This document shows positions 1-9,999 of a stretch of DNA of 64,000 nucleotides, piece after piece (the first letter of the stretch is position 1; each line of letters begins with the position of its first letter). A program made the translations under genes and the position numbers. The notes below the pieces were generated by a model, which was not told where the DNA came from, made no database searches, and saw only the letters and a list, made by a program, of their open reading frames with translations. This DNA is from Okapia johnstoni (taxonomy: Eukaryota; Chordata; Mammalia; Artiodactyla; Giraffidae). The stretch is from NCBI GenBank assembly GCA_024291935.2, contig CM044322.1, positions 20,893,405 through 20,957,404 of the forward strand, given 5' to 3'.

Positions 1-1060
1 GTAGCCTTCCTGAGGTTTTTCTGGGAGTTTATTACAGCAGCCTGCCCTTCATCTGGACTTTACTGCTCTCTCTTGCATGATTCATGATTTAGTTCTGCAG
101 AACATTTTTAGAGCCTTGTTTGCCATGGAAGAGAACTAGGAAACAAAGCAGCATATTGCCTTCAATCTGGTCCCTCTCATAAGGGGGTTAGTTAATTTTT
201 AAAATTGTAATCCTCCAGTAATGGACCATCTGAAAAGACAGTCTCTCTCTCAGTTGGAGCCTCCTGTGACACAGCAGTGTGTCACATGTCCTGTCCTATG
301 CTTGTCTGCTCACCTTTCAAGGAAACTGTCTTCTCCCATTCTCTTGGTCTCCAAGTCTCAATGCTCCTTGTCTTTTCCAGATGTTTCTAACTGGAGTTGG
401 AGAGTGATGCCATCTCATCACCCCTCCATCCTCCACAATATTTTTAACCCCCCAGGAGCTACCAGCTCACATTGAAGACCGGGTTCTACTGAGGTAGTTT
501 CCTGAATATGCTAATAATGGAGAGGGGCAAGATCTCTCAAAAGAAACCTTTGCTTTTATTTTAATTTCTGTTTAATTTTTGATATTCTGGAGCTTCCTTA
601 GTAGGTATCAAGCTAACAAAGTTTTAAACAATATAAATACTACAGAAAAGTTTACTCTCTCTTGTATCTTTGGTTGTATGCAGTTCAAATCAGCAAACAG
701 CTGAGGGTATCTCCAGATGTCCTGGCTGTGCTTGCATTCAGTGTTGAGCTAACAGACTGTGGAGATGATGCTGACTTAACAGGAAGGGTACACACGAGCA
801 TTGAGGTGGGGTGCTCAAAAAGCAGGATAGAAAGAGAAGTCTAGTAGACACAGAGGAAGACAGGCCAAGAGATAGGAAACTGATTAAAGCATATTAGAAA
901 TATGCTTTATTATATTCTTGGTAGTTCAGTGTGTGAATGATGGCAGACATAAGGCTTTTGCAGGCTCTGAAGACAGGAAGTATTTCTTAAAGACCCATGT
1001 AGTTTCCTGAAAAGCATACACTTGTTTCAAATGATGTCCCATCAACCTTGCTTTCATTTT
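1..1060. other. Unassigned non-coding stretch
   Basis: No repeat family, gene or RNA is recognised here. Short open frames at 221-475 and 662-844 show no familiar domain and lie in ordinary AT-rich sequence. Confidence 0.5.
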
Positions 1061-1064
1061 TCTC

Positions 1065-1155
1065 TATTCTCTGTTTTATTTTTAATTGGAGGATAATTAC
1101 TTTACATGTTGTGTTGATTTCTGCCATACAATTTTGCAAATCAGTCTATAACTAT
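1065..1155 (-). mobile_element. L1 LINE 3' end fragment
   Basis: The stretch reads as the reverse complement of a ruminant L1 3' untranslated end: a T-rich start, then a GGATAATTACTTTACA-type block and a TTTCTGCCATACA-type block. The same blocks recur at 32979-33060 and 39110-39160. It is broken off by the Bov-tA that follows. The pyrimidine-rich text after 1330 may be its continuation. Confidence 0.6.
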
Positions 1156-1159
1156 ATAT

Positions 1160-1280
1160 ATATGTGCTTAGTTGCTCAGTCGTGCCTGACTCTCTTCAAC
1201 CCCATGGGCTGTAGCCCACCAGGTTCCTCCATCCATGGGATTTTCCAGCAAGAATACTTGAGTGGGTTGCCATACCCTCA
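1160..1280 (-). mobile_element. Bov-tA SINE, tRNA-head truncated
   Basis: The stretch reads as the reverse complement of the Bov-tA body (GCTCAGTCGTGCCTGACTC, then TGTAGCCCACCAGG, then GAGTGGGTTGCCATA). It stops before the tRNA-derived head, so the internal A and B boxes are missing. It abuts a TA run. Confidence 0.85.
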
Positions 1281-1313
1281 TCATATATATATATATACAT
1301 ATATATATATATG
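1281..1313. repeat. (TA)n microsatellite
   Basis: An interrupted TA dinucleotide run directly joined to the truncated end of the preceding SINE. Confidence 0.9.
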
Positions 1314-2310
1314 GGTGGATGTACATACATACTCCCCTCCACTGGCCCCGGAGTAGCCTTGTTTTGGTTTTGTTTTGTTTTTTCATTCCTCCATTGAAGC
1401 AATTACTATGTAGATGGAGATATTATACTGGGGGTTGGCAGGTCTATCATAATTTTTACTATCGCTTAACGAATTTAACATTGATTGTGACATTCTCAGA
1501 GAAAGTTCCTCATATGTCTTTGAAGTACTGAAAGCCAAAATGTATATCAACTACATACAGAATTCTGATGGATGAAAAGTGGGGGCTGGAAGTGCTGTTT
1601 GGATTGTGTAACCCCCGCTCCCCCCGCAACGTGTATAAAGCCTGAGATCAGGGCTGCTTTATATGCTGGGTTCAAATTTTAAGAGCTGGTCACCCCCTCC
1701 CCTAAGTGTTAGGGGAAGGCTATGTGGTATACTGACTTCTATACCTTTTTTATCTTTATGGGTTTTTTTCTTTTTTTGATGGGAAGACAGACAAAAGAAG
1801 AAAGAAGACAGATGATGCAAGATACAGGGATTGCTGAGACACACAGAGAATTTTTATTTATCACATTTGTTAATACTTAAGTTTTACTGGTAGAACAGAG
1901 TCACAGATAGCAGAGCAGGCTGTTAGTAGGTATTAGTAGTTCAGTCAGGGATCTAGCATAGCATCTAGGAAGTACACAGGAGGTGACTCAATAGGGAGGT
2001 GGTTCAATAGAGAGGCGTCATTGCTCTCACATGCCAACTTTTGGTACAGTAAGCTGTCAATCACTGTTTATGTAGATGCTTTGGGTGGTTGATACACTAC
2101 GTATTTGTCAATTAGGGATTACTTTTGTTTTTTGTTTGTTTAATTTTTTTTCAGTTATCTTTAGAGGTTAGGTGTTGGGGCCCCACCCCCACCCCCCACA
2201 ACAGAATAGTATTCTTATTAGAAGTTCCTAAGACGGGCAATTCTAGCATGCAAAGTGTGATAGGACATAGCCGGGAAGATGAGAAATTGAAGCCATCATC
2301 TAGGGGTTAT
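1314..2310. other. Unassigned non-coding stretch
   Basis: No family recognised. It holds short C and T homopolymer runs (about 1610-1625, 1747-1778, 2135-2152 and 2178-2197). Nothing in it matches a continuation of the GNAS transcript found just beyond. Confidence 0.45.
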
Positions 2311-2315
2311 ATAGT

Positions 2316-2600
2316 TCTCCATTAAACTCATTAACATGCAGGATCCTCATTTGCTTCACAATGGTGCTTTTACCAGATTCTCCAGCACCCAGCAGCAGCG
2401 GACTGTGCGTGGCCCGGTAGACCTGCTTATCCTTCTGCAGCTGCTTCTCGATCTTCTTGTTTAACAGGCCTCGCGCTGCGCATTCTCCGCGTTGCGCTGG
2501 TCCTCGGTCTTGCTGTTTCCGAGACAGCCCATGGTGGCGGTGGGGCCGCGCGCAGGGCGGTCTCACACGGGCCGAGAGGGCCGGGGCAGCGACTCCCTCT
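2316..2600 (-). pseudogene. GNAS: GNAS (Gs-alpha) processed pseudogene, 5' fragment
   Basis: This is a broken retrocopy of the stimulatory G-protein alpha subunit, which in its source gene couples receptors to adenylyl cyclase at the plasma membrane. On the minus strand a start codon at 2532 opens [14 protein letters not shown], the Gs-alpha N-terminus. The [18 protein letters not shown] helix and the P-loop GAGESGKST follow, then KQMRILHVN and FNGE, where homology stops at about 2316. Exon 1 and exon 2 sequence are joined without an intron, so the copy came from mRNA. GC-rich sequence upstream of the start (2533-2600) looks like the source 5' leader. About 5 extra bases after codon 22 (about 2460-2466) shift the frame and create an immediate stop (TGT TAA), and there are several substitutions. 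About 70 of roughly 390 codons remain, so no protein is expected. No poly(A) tail or downstream exon is visible. Confidence 0.93.
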
Positions 2601-2610
2601 TATATATCCT

Positions 2611-2643
<33 letters not shown>

Positions 2644-2675
2644 CCTCTTATATATACATATCCTCTTATATATAT
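2601..2675. repeat. Interrupted (TA)n microsatellite
   Basis: TA runs separated by TCCTCT interruptions, lying directly at the 5' edge of the GNAS retrocopy. Confidence 0.9.
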
Positions 2676-2962
2676 TCGCTCCCTCTTGATCCTCCCTCCC
2701 ACCCCTCCCATCCTGCCCCTTTGGGGGCCACTATTCACCCAGCTGCTCAAGTCAGGAGCTCAGATGCCTCCTGACTTCCACTCCCTCCGCCCGCTTTCCC
2801 CAGTCACCTGATTCAGTTGCCTGGGTTTACTAAGTTCTGAATCCATTCCTGCTTCTCCCTACCAGTGCCCTGCCGGGTCCTGCCATTCCTTCTCCTTGGA
2901 GATTTTAATCTGGTGTTGAGGTCACTCAGGCAACCTGGCTGATGTCAGGATTCCTTCCAGCA

Positions 2963-2963
<1 letters not shown>

Positions 2964-3021
<58 letters not shown>

Positions 3022-3115
3022 GACAACACCGTCTCACATATATGCACACACGCTCAGACTCTCACACACTTATTCTCACACACACTCCCCTTCACACTCA
3101 TGCTCTCACACACAC
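2964..3115. repeat. (CA)n microsatellite with degenerate tail
   Basis: An uninterrupted CA run spans 2964-3019. CA/CT-rich degenerate repeats continue to about 3115. The run is long enough to be polymorphic. Confidence 0.95.
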
Positions 3116-4340
3116 CAAGGTCCCTATGATATAACCTCACTGATGCTGCGCAGCTTGTAATGGGCCCTTGAAGAAGGGCCCCTGGGGCAGTGATATCCCA
3201 GAACCAGCCATCTGTCAGCTTTTCCTTCCTTGGGCTCTCATTTGGGGGTGCAGTAACTCGAGGACTGGTCTTGGGTCACAGGTCAGTTTTCATGATGCAC
3301 CTGAAGCTCCTTCTGCTCACTCTGCTCTGCATGAATTCTGGTCTGTGACATTACCCTTTCTCACCTACGGCTACCTGCCTCCTCTGAGTTCCCTGTATGC
3401 ATCCCTTTTCCAGGGAGAGTAACACTCAGGTTGTGGAGAACTCCCACACCTGTGATGTGTAGGGGAGCCTCCACCACGGCCCTGGGAAGACTTCTGAGCA
3501 CAACTCTGCTCCCTGATGCAGGAACAGCTCTATTCTCTTTGAGTGGAACTCTCATTTCTGGGCTATGACCCGCCCCCCGCACCCCCCACCCCCTGCCAAG
3601 AGGGCAAGGACTTTTCTGATCTGACCAAGGGCCCCTGCCTGGTATTATAGTGAAACTTCACTTCATTGGAGACAGTATCGCCCAGTCAAGGAAGACATGA
3701 AATTACTCTGAAGTTAGAAATTGAATTAATGAAGGCAATTATCACTGTCATCCCCGGGGCTGAGGTGGAGCTGTTAGGTGAGATTGTGGATGGTTTTTTC
3801 TTTTTCTTCCTCTCTCTGGATGAAAGAAGAATCTTCTCTTTTTCTTTCCGTTTTGAGCCTCAATAAGTAGAAAAGTAGCAGCACACTTCTGAAGAGGGCT
3901 GGAAAATGAAAAAAGAATGATAATTCATTATTCAGTAATCAACTTCTCTGGCAAAAGCAGCAGATTCTGCAGAGAACACAGGGCTGTGGGCGGGGGGGGG
4001 AGGCAAACTCAGACTCTGCCCAGCTCACACCTCTGGGGCAGATGCTCTCCACAGAGACCTTATTAAGAGGAGAAAGACAGGGAACCAGCATGGGGTACCA
4101 CTCTTCACAGCCTCTCTACCTCTGTACAGCACATAAATATGCAGAGTCATTGTTTTATGGGCCAGCACTCCCTCCTCCCCAAATCCCACTCTCAGATTAA
4201 GAAACCACTGTACAAGCATATGCCTTAAGGTTCCAGAATAGATCCCGCTCCATTGGGACCTCTGAGTACAGAGAAAAGGAGAGTCTTTGTAAGAGGACAC
4301 ACCTATGAAGCAGCTTCTTTCCTCGGTCTGTTCTGTGCTC
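3116..4340. other. Unassigned non-coding stretch
   Basis: No repeat or gene recognised. It contains C-rich and G-rich runs near 3571-3592 and 3990-4003. Confidence 0.45.
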
Positions 4341-4344
4341 TCCT

Positions 4345-5125
4345 GCTGGGCGGAATTCCAAGATGGTCTCCAAGATCCCCATCCTCTCCCACATATTCAG
4401 GCAAGCACTGATCTAGGTGTTTGAAGGAATTGTGTTTGAAGTGTGTTTTGAAGGGATCTTGCAGACATCATTAAGATTTAAAATCAATTGACTTTAGAGA
4501 AAAGAGTATGGTGAGGAAATCTGACCTAATCAGAGGAACTCTTAAAAGGCACTGGACTGTTCCTAAAGAGTTTGAAGTGCTAGAGGGATTTAACAGCAGG
4601 GAGGCTCTCCATCACTGGCTTTGAAAATAGAGAGGCCAGGGAATGAGAATTATGGGTGACCTCTAGGAGCTGTGAGGAGCCCGTGGCTGATAGTCAACAA
4701 GGACCCAGGGGCTTCGTCAGTGCTGTGACCTCAAGAAACTGAATTCTGCCACAACCACGTGAGCTTAGAAAAGGCCCCTGAGCTTCAGGTGAGATTGCAG
4801 TCTGGCTGATACCTTGATTTTAGCCTTGAGGGACCCATGTGCAGAGAACCCACCCATGCTGTGCTAGGACCTCTGACATTCAGAACTGTGAGCTAATGAA
4901 TGAGTTTTTAAAACCATCAAGACTGTGGTTGAGATGCTTGGATGGCATCACCAACTCGATAGACATGAGTTTGAGCAAGCTCTGGGAGTTGGTGATGGGA
5001 GGGAAGCCTGGCATGCTGAAGTCCATAGGGTTGTAAAGAGTCGGATATGACTGAGCACCTGAACTGAACTGAACTGAACTGAAGACTGTGTTTGTTTGCT
5101 ACATAGCAACAGTCAACTGATACAG
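4345..5125 (+). mobile_element. MaLR-type (MLT1 group) solo LTR, interrupted
   Basis: An old non-autonomous ERVL-MaLR long terminal repeat. It shows the family's GATCTTGCAGAC block, a GATACCTTGATTTTAGCC block, AGAACTGTGAG and a terminal CAACTGATACAG. A BovB fragment (4928-5081) splits it near its 3' end. No internal retroviral sequence is seen beside it, so it is a solo LTR. The left edge is approximate and the subfamily is uncertain. Confidence 0.75.
4928..5081 (+). mobile_element. BovB LINE 3' end with target duplication
   Basis: The last part of BovB ORF2 and its tail, ending in four GAACT repeats. The BovB reading (DGITNSIDMSLSKL) is visible. The 9-bp word AAGACTGTG sits at 4919-4927 and again at 5082-5090, a perfect target-site duplication. 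It fixes both edges and shows a short 5'-truncated insertion into the LTR. Confidence 0.95.
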
Positions 5126-5225
5126 CTCTCATGGACCCCCACAGCAGTCAGCCAACAGAGCCAGACCACTGACACAGTCCACTCTGCAATATTTCCAGGT
5201 GTGCACTTGTGCCCTGGCTCTCACA

Positions 5226-6207
5226 GGTTTGTTGTTGTTTAGTTGCTAAGTCATGTCTCTTTGCAACTTCATGATCTGCAGCATGCCAAGCTTTCCTGTC
5301 CTTCACCATCGCCTAGAGTTTGCTCAAACTCATGTCAATTGAGTCAGTGATGCCATTTAACCATCTCATCCTCTGTTGTCCCCTTCTCCTCCTACCTTCA
5401 TTCTTTCCCAGCATCAGGGTCTTTTCCAATGAGTTGACTTTTCACATCAGGCAGCCAAAGAATTGGAGCTTTGACTTCAGCATCAATCCTTCCAATGAAT
5501 ATTCAGGGTTTATTTCCTTTGGGATTGATTGGTTTGATCTCCTTGCTGTCCAAGGGACTCTCAAGAGTTTTCTCCAGCATCACAGTTCAAAAGCATCAAT
5601 TCTTTGGCACTCAGCCTTCTTTATGGTCCAACTCTCACATCCATACATGATTACTGGAAAAATCGTAGCTTTGACAATATGGACCTTTGTCAGCAAAGTG
5701 GTGTCTCTGTTTTTAATATGCTATCTAGATTTGTCATAGCTTTGAAGCCTCTCAAAGTTGGGGGAGGCAGGTAAGTTGGTCTGGTATTCCCATCTCTTTA
5801 AGAGTTTCCCACAATTTGTTGTAGTCCACACAGTCAAAGGCTTTGACATAGTCAATAAAGCAGAGTGTATGTTTTTCTGGAACTCTTGCTTTTTTTTGAT
5901 CCAATGGATGTTGGCAATTTGATCTCTGGTTCTTCTGCCTTTTCTAAATCCAGCTTGAACATCTGGAAATTCACAGTTCACATACTATTGAAGCCTGGCT
6001 TGGAGAACTTTGAGCATTACTTCGCTAGCGTGTGAGATGAGTGCAATTGTGCAGTAGTTTAAACATTCTTTGTCATTGCCTTTCTTTGGGATTGGAATGA
6101 AAATTGACCTTTTCCAGTCCTGTGGCCACTGCCGAGTTTTCCAAATTTGCTGACATATTGAGTGCAGCACTTTCACAGCATCATCTTTTAGGATTTGAAA
6201 TAGCTTG
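5226..6207 (-). mobile_element. BovB LINE, 5'-truncated, internally deleted
   Basis: Reverse-strand BovB (RTE clade) covering the ORF2 C-terminus and part of the reverse transcriptase. Minus-strand frames at 5721-5981 and 5985-6176 give VQAGFRKGRRTRDQIANI and ICQQIWKTRQWPQDWKRS. Compared with the copy at 46385-48605, about 480 bases are missing at a junction near 5735-5765, which removes the segment that would carry the catalytic YADD motif. Frames are broken, so it is inactive. Confidence 0.93.
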
Positions 6208-6405
6208 ATTATCTCTGCCTACTGGCTGAAAAACAGCACACAGTCTGTTGCTTCTACCAGGACAGATCATCACCAGCTAGGGATGCAGAACAGGTAAGGA
6301 AACAGAGTATGGAGAGCTTACTCATGGATCTGCAAGAGGTCAACTGCGATATCCATGCCTCCCACTGGAGAAAAGTAGTCAGGGTTTGAAGAATCACTTA
6401 TGTCC

Positions 6406-6612
6406 TTCCCAGGTGGCTCAATGGTAAAAAACCCACCTGCCAGTGCAAGAGACACAGGTTCGATCCCTGAGCTGGAAAGTTCCCCCGGAGGAGGAAACGG
6501 AAACCCACTACAGTATTCTTGCCTAGGAAATCTCATGAACAGAGGAACCTCATGGGCCCCAAACCACGGGGTCGTAAAAGAGTCAGACACGACTTAGAGA
6601 CTAAACAACAAC
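6406..6612 (+). mobile_element. Bov-tA SINE
   Basis: A near-complete copy. The tRNA-derived head has an A-box-like TGGCTCAATGGT and an intact B box GGTTCGATCCC. The Bov-A body follows, with an AACAACAACAA tail. Similar octamers (ATGTCCTT and ATATCCTT) flank it and may be a decayed target duplication. Confidence 0.93.
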
Positions 6613-6714
6613 AAATATCCTTAGAGGGAAGAATCATTCAGGGGAGATTCTCACTTTGCTAAGTTCCTCCAGAAGCCTCTTATCTACTAGTAATTGCTCG
6701 TATGCACCATGCTC

Positions 6715-7060
6715 TTGGGTCACTATGCCTTTATGTGTGCGGTCTCTTCTGTCTAGGATGCAGCCTGCATACCTTTTTGGAAAACTTAAGTAGTATCTCC
6801 TCTGAGAAGCCTTCCCTGACCTTCCTAGGAAGATTAAGGCACTTATCCTAGACTCGCATACCTTTTAAATTTTATGTAAATAATATAAATAATCTGTCCC
6901 TAAGTCACTTGCTGAGCTTAACACTAATGGTAGCTATTTCCGTTTCATGCCTTTTTTGTAGATATTATCTAATTGTGTTGTATCGTAATTGTTTATTTTC
7001 ATGTCAGCTTCCATATTAGACTGTAAGCTAATTGATGGCAGAGACAAGAGATTTTTGTTC
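6715..7060 (+). mobile_element. L2 LINE 3' end
   Basis: Matches the L2 3' pattern in order: GAGAAGCCTTCCCTGACC, a long AT-rich middle, then AGACTGTAAGCTAATTGATGGCAG. It is diverged, as expected for this ancient family. Confidence 0.8.
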
Positions 7061-8560
7061 ATGTCAACATTTTTTCGTTGCTGGCTTTGTAATCAATTGA
7101 AATGTTCCCATGAGGAATTTACGAAGTATAATTTGACCCTTGAACCACATGACTTTGAACTGCGTGAGTTCACTTATGAGTGGATTTGTTTTCTTTGCAC
7201 TAAATGCATACTACGCAATCTGAGATTGACTGAATATGTAGATGCAGAACCACAGATGCCCAGAGCAGACTGTAACTCAGATTTTCACTGCATGGAAAAT
7301 GGAGGGGTGGGGTGCCACGTTGTCCAAAAGTAAACTTCATTCTCATTTGAGTCTTAAATGTTAGAACCATTTCTTTAAAGAAGTGCTTAGGCATAATTCT
7401 GTTCCACTGGCCTTGCAAGTCTTATCTTTTAAGTTGTGATTTGGGTATACCCATATCTCCTCCCCCATGTCCTAAATATCGAGCCTCTGAACCAATCATA
7501 TAATACATTCTGGTTCTTTCAAAGGAAAGCACACAAGGTCAACAGTTGGCTTTTGATAGCTTGTTTCATGAAATATTTGAGAACATTTGCTTAACATATA
7601 ACTCATACTGTAAAGGAATATCATTACAAAGTCCTGCTGGGGCCTTCTCGGATGTATCTTGGCAATCCTAGCTGCTCTTCACAGGATCATGTGCTTTGAT
7701 TCAGAGTAACTAGACACTGGCCGATCATTACCCCTTTCTACATATCAGTTTTGTTTCTTATATTGATTCTTGCCTTTTACTCACATGACGTGAGCTTTGA
7801 TTAAATCCACCTTGACCTCTTGCAATTGCAATGCAAAGTAGCAAGGCACTTTTGTTTTTCCAACAGTTTAAGTAGACGACCAGGTGGTTAATACTGATAT
7901 GGATTCTAGGCCCTTGGAGAGATAAGTTCTCATTCAAAAGCAGGATGTTTTGCTTGTCTGCTTGCAGGCAGAAGGGAGGTTTGGTGGTTGGTACAGTGCT
8001 TCCAGGCTGCCCATTCCTACAGCTATGCTGCTGTTGTTTTGCTGTTGTTAAAAATAACTAGTTGGAGGGAGAGTGTGGGCTTGCAATGGTATCAGACTAT
8101 GTACAGAGATTTAAAATGCTGTGAACGTGTTCAGACTTTGCCCAGCTCTCAGGAACCTCCCATTGCTTATTGGCTTCTCACAGGCGAGTATCATTAAGTG
8201 CACAACATAGATCACAGGGGGAAGGACAGCACCAGAGTCGGGACGAAGACTTTTTGTTTACAACGTGTACTTGCCTTTAGTTCAGTGATTTTGCTTGTTT
8301 TAGATCTAGTCGAATTTCTACCATTCCCAGAACCTTGGGGTGGGAGAGGGGGTGCTTCGTGTATGACATTAATTGACCTTGTGCCATTGCGTTTGGCAAA
8401 TATTATGGCTATAGAAATGCTAGAGTGCTCACAGTGGATGTAACAGATATTAAAGTAACAGATATTCACACAGGTCTCCTGTAATAGAGACCAAGGGCTG
8501 GTGATAGAGAGAAGTCTTTGTGATTTTCTTCAGCAGATGTATCTCATGTTGTAACTGTGG
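7061..8560. other. Unassigned non-coding stretch
   Basis: No family recognised. Open frames here (for example 6989-7333 and 7988-8197) have no known domain. Confidence 0.45.
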
Positions 8561-8562
8561 AC

Positions 8563-8640
8563 ATTTTACTTCCTGACTTTGAACCTCAGTGTCCCTCTCT
8601 GTAAATTGGGGGCGCTTTAGCACTTTGCTTGGCTCCTCAC
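8563..8640 (+). mobile_element. MIR SINE fragment
   Basis: The MIR core pattern TTTGAACCTCAGTGTCCCTC followed by TGTAAATTGGGG is visible. The ends are lost. Confidence 0.55.
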
Positions 8641-8934
8641 ACATCATTTAGCTCATTATAGCCTGTAGAGGTCAGGGTTGGCCTGAAGCAGAAATGTACC
8701 CCATGCAAAGTTCACATGCACATTGCTTGGAGGTCCACTTCCAATGCGAATTCTGTGCTTCTGGATGAGAACTCAGAGACAGGACACAGTGAGTCTCTGA
8801 ATGTCTCCACTTTACCTCCAGCTCTTGGGTGCAGAATGCATGTCAAATTGGATTCCAGGGATCCCCCAGCAGGGAATTGGCATGGGACGTGGGTGATACA
8901 GTTTGGGGATTGGTACGACTGCTATGAGGAGCAG

Positions 8935-9135
8935 CTGCCCATACGGTGGTGCGGTAAAGAGTCTGCCTGCCAAACAGGAGAAGCAGTTTCAATCTCTGGA
9001 TTGGGAAGATCCCCTGGAGGAAGAAATGGCAACCCACTCCAGTATTCTTGCCTAAAAAAATTCCATGGAGATAGGAGCCTACCAGGCTACAGTCCACGGG
9101 GTTGCAAAGAGTTGGACATGACTGAGAGACTGAGC
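8935..9135 (+). mobile_element. Bov-tA SINE
   Basis: Full-length pattern with a diverged head (GGTGGTGCGGTAAAGAG). The B box is decayed (GTTTCAATCTC), so internal pol III promotion is unlikely. It ends in a CACACAC tail. Confidence 0.92.
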
Positions 9136-9665
9136 TCACACACATGTGGGTGATAGTACCTGTGCTTCGTGAGACCCTATTCAGGGGCCCAAGTGACTGA
9201 CCAGGTCCCTGTCCTCCTTCACACTCTCCCCAAAGGGCTGGCTGTGGTTGTCTGGTAGGAACATGTAGAGAAACATGGCTGATGCTAAGACACAAGATAC
9301 GTGAAGGCTTTTGCTCCCTCCCCACTCCTGAACAGGAGTAAAGAGTTCCCCTTCTCTGGAGGTGAGAAGCAGCAGCTTCTTCAGGAGGGTGTCCAGAAAG
9401 GTATCTCTTCAGTGGTGTTTTCCCCTAGAAGAAATAACAGAAATCCCCACTCTTTAGAAACAGAAAAGAGAAAAAACGGAGAAGGATTCCATAGATACAA
9501 TATCTGGCATATCAGGATGCCCTTGATAACTTTTGGAGATGGAACAGGCAGAAGCTGGAGGTGGAGAAAGAAAAGAGAGAGAAGGTGTAGAGAGGGGTGA
9601 GAGAAGAGGGCAGGGCAGGGAGGGAATTAGAGAGTCAGTAAACGTCTGCAGTAAAACACTTGAAA
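9136..9665. other. Unassigned non-coding stretch
   Basis: Purine-rich around 9440-9630. No recognised gene or repeat. Confidence 0.45.
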
Positions 9666-9999
9666 TCGGAGTCAGCAACTGCAGCCCATGAGCCAAATCC
9701 AGCCCACCACCTGTTTTTCAACAGCCCATGACCTACAAATCGTTTCTGCATATTTAAATGAAAAAAATCAACTGGGGAATAATATTTGGTGCCGTGTGAA
9801 AATTATATGAAACCCAAATATCAGTGTCCATAAATAAAGCTCTCTTGGAGTGGGGCTCTTCCCATTGATTATTGACTACCACCGCCTTTGCGCCTCGGTG
9901 GCAGAGTTGAGCAGGTGTGACAGAGGCCATATGGCCCCCAAATCAACAAAATTTACTATCTGCCCCTTTCCTGGCAGATTTGCTATCTGCTGACCCCTG
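9666..9999. mobile_element. hAT DNA transposon (MER1/Charlie-like)
   Basis: A non-autonomous hAT element. The right terminus TGCTGACCCCTG (9988-9999) is the inverted match of a decayed left terminus near 9666-9677 (TCGGAGTCAGCA). Inside are AGCCCATGAGCCAAATCC and GGCAGAGTTGAGCAGGTGTGACAGAGG, split here by their family order. No 8-bp target duplication survives. The exact family name is uncertain. Confidence 0.8.

Noticed and set aside
2942..3160. Histidine- and threonine-rich open frame
   Set aside because: A translation of the CA microsatellite.
6406..6470. tRNA-like sequence with intact B box
   Set aside because: It is the tRNA-derived head of a Bov-tA SINE. It does not continue into a tRNA acceptor arm, so it is not a tRNA gene. 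The same applies to the other Bov-tA and CHR-2 heads.
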